Origin: Planctomycetota bacterium
Lineage (GTDB): Bacteria; Planctomycetota; UBA1135; UBA2386
NCBI GenBank assembly: GCA_023433825.1
Contig: JAEYTU010000035.1
Coordinates: forward strand, 1 to 8,755
Direction of reading: 5' to 3'
DNA length: 8,755 nt
The notes under the pieces were generated by a model. The model was given only the letters and a program-made list of their open reading frames with translations. It was not told where the DNA came from and searched no databases. Positions 5,992-8,755 of the stretch are shown here, one piece after another (position 1 is the first letter of the stretch; each line of letters starts with the position of its first letter). A program made the translations under genes and the position numbers.

Positions 5992-6760
5992 CGCGGTCGC
6001 CTCGCGGAACCCGTGGCGCAGGAGTCGGCGCCGGCGCCGGCTTGCGGGCGCGGTGTTCGAGCAACTTGGTGCCAGGCGGCGGCTCGACGACGAACACGTC
6101 TTCGGCCAGCGGTCCGTCGAGGCGGATCTCGCGGAGACGAATCTCGACTCGGTCGCCCTGCGCGTCGACGTAGCCGACCTGCTCGAGTTCGGCCGCCGCG
6201 GGCGCCGTTGCGCCAGTGTCGGGCAACAGCGCGACGATGCTGAGTGCGGCGACCGTGCGCTTGGCGTCCGGGTCGCGCGGTGTGAACGCGATCGTCACGC
6301 GGCGCGGCTGCTCCGCGTCCCGCGCCACCGACTGCAGCCGGAAGCCGGCGTCGAGGTCCGACCATCGACCTGCGAGCGCATCGAACAGCGCGCGGCTCAG
6401 ACGCGCGTCGTCGAGCAGGAAGCGTTCCATCTGCTTCGTGTCGGGGCGGTAGACCTGATAGCGCTTCTCGTCGAGCAGGATTCGCGCCGGCTTCGGCTTC
6501 GCGACGACGAACGCCAGGCATCCGGGATCGCTGCGGAACGACATCTGACCGGACGAGACGATCGGCTTCCGGCTCAGCGTCGTCGTCCGATGTTGCTCGT
6601 ACTCGGCGGTCAGATGGCGAAAGTCGCGACGTCCCTCACGCAGCGCAGCGAACGTCTCCCGCGCCAGCTTCTCGTCGGCGTTCGCCTGCGGGTCGCGCGG
6701 TGACACCGGATCCGGCGTCTGCGCGAGACAGACTGCGACGAGCACGAGCGAGGCGATCAC
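5981..6760 (-). CDS. LolA-like periplasmic lipid/lipoprotein carrier
   Basis: A 259-residue protein with LolA-family features: FRHLTAEYEQHR (47-58), the SGQMSFRSDPG segment (70-80), an RPDTKQMERFLL strand-turn (105-116), and EDVFVVEPPPGTKLLE near the end (220-235), equivalent to the 'F.l..P.G..v' ending of LolA proteins. It is longer than E. coli LolA and ends in a Pro/Ala tail (KPAPAPTPAP, 240-249). I chose the GTG at 6760-6758: it overlaps the exporter stop as GTGA, and the protein then begins MIASLVLVAVCLAQTP, a short Sec-type signal peptide with probable cleavage after CLA. The upstream ATG at 6886 would add 42 mostly Arg-rich residues read through the exporter gene and bury the signal sequence. 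C11 is preceded by Val at -1, a poor lipobox. Next to an RND exporter it probably receives a lipid at the inner membrane and carries it across the periplasm, rather than being the housekeeping LolA. Confidence 0.82.
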   Translation of the reverse strand: MIASLVLVAVCLAQTPDPVSPRDPQANADEKLARETFAALREGRRDFRHLTAEYEQHRTTTLSRKPIVSSGQMSFRSDPGCLAFVVAKPKPARILLDEKRYQVYRPDTKQMERFLLDDARLSRALFDALAGRWSDLDAGFRLQSVARDAEQPRRVTIAFTPRDPDAKRTVAALSIVALLPDTGATAPAAAELEQVGYVDAQGDRVEIRLREIRLDGPLAEDVFVVEPPPGTKLLEHRARKPAPAPTPAPRVPRGDRDGR

Positions 6761-8755
6761 TGTCGGCGGCTTGTAACTGCGCCCGTCAGGACCGGCAAGA
6801 CCAGCAGCGTCGCGACGAGGCACGCGAACACGCCGACGATGACGAGCAATCCGAGCGATGCGAACCCGGGACTCTCGGCGAGACACAACGAACCGAAGCC
6901 GAGCGCCGTCGTCGACGTCGTGCGCCAGATCGCGTTCGGCGTCTCGCCCACTCCTTCATGTGTGTCACGGCCGCGTCGGACGCGCGCGACGTAGTGAATC
7001 CCGTCGTCGACGCCGATGCCGAGCAGCATCGGCAATGCGACGAAGTTCGCGGGATTCAGCTGGATCGCGGCGATCGCCGCGAATCCGAGTGTGATCGCGA
7101 ACCCGAGCAGGACCGGAACGCACGCGAGCAGCGCCGCGCGCAGGCTGCCCAACACGGCGTAGACCATCGCGAAGCACGCGACACCGGCGATCGCCGAAGC
7201 CGCTTCGAGGTCGCTCAACAGGGCGTCGCGCAGTCGCGCCATCAGCAGCATCGCGCCGACGACGCGCGTTCGCTCGTCGATCGCGTCGCGGAACGCCGCT
7301 TGGATCTCGTCGAACCGCGCGAGCGTGCTCGAGGACTTCGGCAGGAAACACCGAATCTCGAACCACGTCCGGCCGTCGAGTTCGCGCACGCGCAGCGGCG
7401 GCGGCGGTGGTGGGTCCGCCGCGAACATCGTCGCGAACACTTCCAGGCCGCCGCGGAACGGTTCGGGATCGAGGTCCGCCGCGGCAAGGTCTTCGAGCGT
7501 CGCGTCGACGAAGTCGTCGGTCTGCGACCGGAACGCCGCGACGGCAGCGCGCTGGGCATCGGTCGGCAGTGGCGGCGCGTTGGCGAAACGGATCGCCCCC
7601 GCGTCGCGCAGCCGGGCCAGACCCGCGTCGATCCGTTCGCGCGGGACGTCGTTCGGAACGAGCGCGACGACGGCGCCGGCGGCGAAGCCGAGCTCCCGTT
7701 CGAGCGCGGCTCGGGCCGCGTTCTCGGCCGCCGGTCGAAGCGCCGCCGGATCGGTCACGAACTGCAGCCGGCCGATCCCGACGACGGCGCCGACGACTGC
7801 CGTCACGACGACGATCCCGGCAGCGAGACGACCATGACGCGAGCGCGCGAGCCGATCGAGCGCCCGGACGACCGGACTCGTTCGCGGCGGTGTCGGGTGC
7901 CGCCACGCGCGCAGCAGCACCGGCAGCAGCACGAGCGTCGCGACGAACGCATGGACGAGACCGATCGCCAGCAGCACGGCGAACGACCGCAGCCCCGGCA
8001 GGTGGCCGAGCGTCAGTGACAGGAACGCGGCGACCGTCGTCAGCGCGCCGGCGACCAGTGGCCGCCAGAGGTCGACGTGGCAGCGTTCGATCGCCGACCG
8101 GTACGGCAGCTCACGAAACGCACTCGCGAAGTGCGCCAGATAGTGGATCGCGAAGTCGACGCCGAGCCCGATCAGCACCGCGGCCGCGCTGACCGACAGC
8201 GGCGTCTGCGGTCCGAGCAGCGCGCCGGCGACCGGAAGCGTCCACACGACCGACAGCGCGACCGGGATCAGCGCGAGGTGCGGCTGCACGATGCTGCGCA
8301 GCGAGACCAGCAGGAACAGTCCGACGAGCACCACCGAGCCGATGGCCGATCCGGTCAGTTCGGAACGGATCCGCACCGCGTCGGTGCGCGCCGTCGCGTA
8401 GCCGCCGAGCAGGTCGAACTCGAAGCCGGCGAGGCGTGCCTCGACGTCGTCCAGCAGCGCGTTCGAGAAGCCGATGTCGAACGGCGGGCGCGTTCCGACG
8501 AGCCGCAGGATCGCCCCGCGGTCGTCGTCGAGCACGACGTGCTCGGTGCCGCCGCGCAACCGGATCGGCATCCGCGCCGTCGCGAGTCCGTCGAGCAGCC
8601 AACGCAGCGACAGCGGATCGGCGACGAACACCTCGCGGCCGGCGAAGGGATCGCTCTCGAACCGTTCGCGCGAGTCCGCCAGTGCCGCGCGGCGGCCGCC
8701 GCCGGACAGCCGCTCGGCGATGCGCGGAAGGTCCTCTGGCGCGAGCGCCCACAGC
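6757..8755 (-). CDS. RND-superfamily exporter, MMPL family (N-terminus beyond window)
   Basis: The frame is open to the right edge: 665 residues are visible and the true start lies beyond 8755. A GTG at 8631 is internal, since coding continues 41 codons upstream. The visible part starts in the first periplasmic domain. A membrane block follows at about residues 136-281, with GLGVDFAIHYLAHF (196-209), then a helix near 309-327, a second periplasmic domain (about 330-510), and a second block (about 517-657) with GIGVDDGIHYVARVRRG (579-595). The paired 'GxGVDxxIHY' motifs with Asp are the RND hallmark, the Asp serving proton relay. Two repeats with missing TM1 fit a 12-helix MMPL or HpnN-like exporter of lipids or hopanoids. 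A run of six prolines (448-453) lies in the second periplasmic domain. The downstream LolA-like gene overlaps by 4 bp (GTGA), suggesting the pump hands its cargo to that carrier. Confidence 0.92.
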   Translation of the reverse strand, partial: LWALAPEDLPRIAERLSGGGRRAALADSRERFESDPFAGREVFVADPLSLRWLLDGLATARMPIRLRGGTEHVVLDDDRGAILRLVGTRPPFDIGFSNALLDDVEARLAGFEFDLLGGYATARTDAVRIRSELTGSAIGSVVLVGLFLLVSLRSIVQPHLALIPVALSVVWTLPVAGALLGPQTPLSVSAAAVLIGLGVDFAIHYLAHFASAFRELPYRSAIERCHVDLWRPLVAGALTTVAAFLSLTLGHLPGLRSFAVLLAIGLVHAFVATLVLLPVLLRAWRHPTPPRTSPVVRALDRLARSRHGRLAAGIVVVTAVVGAVVGIGRLQFVTDPAALRPAAENAARAALERELGFAAGAVVALVPNDVPRERIDAGLARLRDAGAIRFANAPPLPTDAQRAAVAAFRSQTDDFVDATLEDLAAADLDPEPFRGGLEVFATMFAADPPPPPPLRVRELDGRTWFEIRCFLPKSSSTLARFDEIQAAFRDAIDERTRVVGAMLLMARLRDALLSDLEAASAIAGVACFAMVYAVLGSLRAALLACVPVLLGFAITLGFAAIAAIQLNPANFVALPMLLGIGVDDGIHYVARVRRGRDTHEGVGETPNAIWRTTSTTALGFGSLCLAESPGFASLGLLVIVGVFACLVATLLVLPVLTGAVTSRRQ

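Noticed and set aside
6726..6731. Lipoprotein signal at Cys11 of the LolA-like protein
   Set aside because: The residue before Cys is Val, not Gly, Ala or Ser, so the lipobox is poor; cleavage by signal peptidase I after CLA is likelier.
6761..6886. Upstream ATG for the LolA-like gene at 6886
   Set aside because: It adds 42 Arg-rich residues encoded within the exporter gene and hides the signal peptide; the GTG at 6760 fits coupling and export.
6700..8019. 439-aa plus-strand open frame antisense to the exporter
   Set aside because: Arg/Asp/Glu-rich shadow composition; the minus strand has membrane helices and RND motifs.
1..8755. Search for CRISPR, tRNA, rRNA, IS ends, attachment sites and riboswitches
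   Set aside because: No spaced direct repeats, cloverleaf-like segments, transposase genes or long leaders were seen; the longest gap between genes is 157 bp.

Overview
This is a very GC-rich bacterial window, tightly packed with seven protein genes (five complete, one cut at each edge). I see no tRNA, rRNA, CRISPR array, insertion sequence or phage gene. A LolA-like protein, an RND exporter and a UbiE/MenG-type methyltransferase point to a Gram-negative (two-membrane) bacterium that probably makes quinones. The high GC, dense packing and start codons without Shine-Dalgarno sequences would suit Planctomycetota, Acidobacteriota or Myxococcota-like lineages. The phylum is an inference and cannot be settled from this window.

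Layout. (1) Positions 1-1724, minus strand: a glcD-glcE pair for the FAD subunits of glycolate oxidase, coupled by an ATGA overlap; glcE runs off the left edge. (2) Positions 1725-1881: a 157-bp divergent gap. (3) Positions 1882-3042, plus strand: an unrecognised 386-aa protein made of a helical N-terminal half, a Pro-rich linker and a helical C-terminal domain that looks HEPN/DUF4145-like. (4) Positions 3058-4437, minus strand: an exported M19 (renal-dipeptidase family) metallopeptidase with all expected metal ligands. (5) Positions 4438-4532: a 95-bp divergent gap holding two different 6-6-6 inverted repeats. (6) Positions 4533-5276, plus strand: a cytosolic metallophosphoesterase whose usual GNHD/E motif reads GNHC. 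(7) Positions 5239-8755, minus strand: an operon of an RND/MMPL exporter (start outside the window), a LolA-like periplasmic carrier and a UbiE-like methyltransferase, joined by a 4-bp and an 11-bp overlap. Its last gene runs 38 bp into the end of the convergent phosphoesterase gene.

How the genes work together. GlcD and GlcE should act with an iron-sulfur GlcF subunit, not seen here, to oxidise glycolate to glyoxylate and feed electrons to the quinone pool. The exporter, LolA-like carrier and methyltransferase look like a lipid-modifying and lipid-trafficking unit: a membrane-derived molecule extracted by the RND pump, carried across the periplasm, and possibly methylated. Similar trios occur in aryl-polyene, resorcinol and other outer-membrane lipid clusters, so the sequence beyond position 8755 is the place to look for the substrate. 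The remaining genes look like unlinked housekeeping or accessory functions.

Most interesting points: the HEPN-like unknown protein, the exporter/LolA/methyltransferase operon, and a shared -10-like hexamer (NANNCT) 5-9 nt before all four unlinked start codons, none of which has a Shine-Dalgarno sequence. That last pattern suggests leaderless or near-leaderless transcription.
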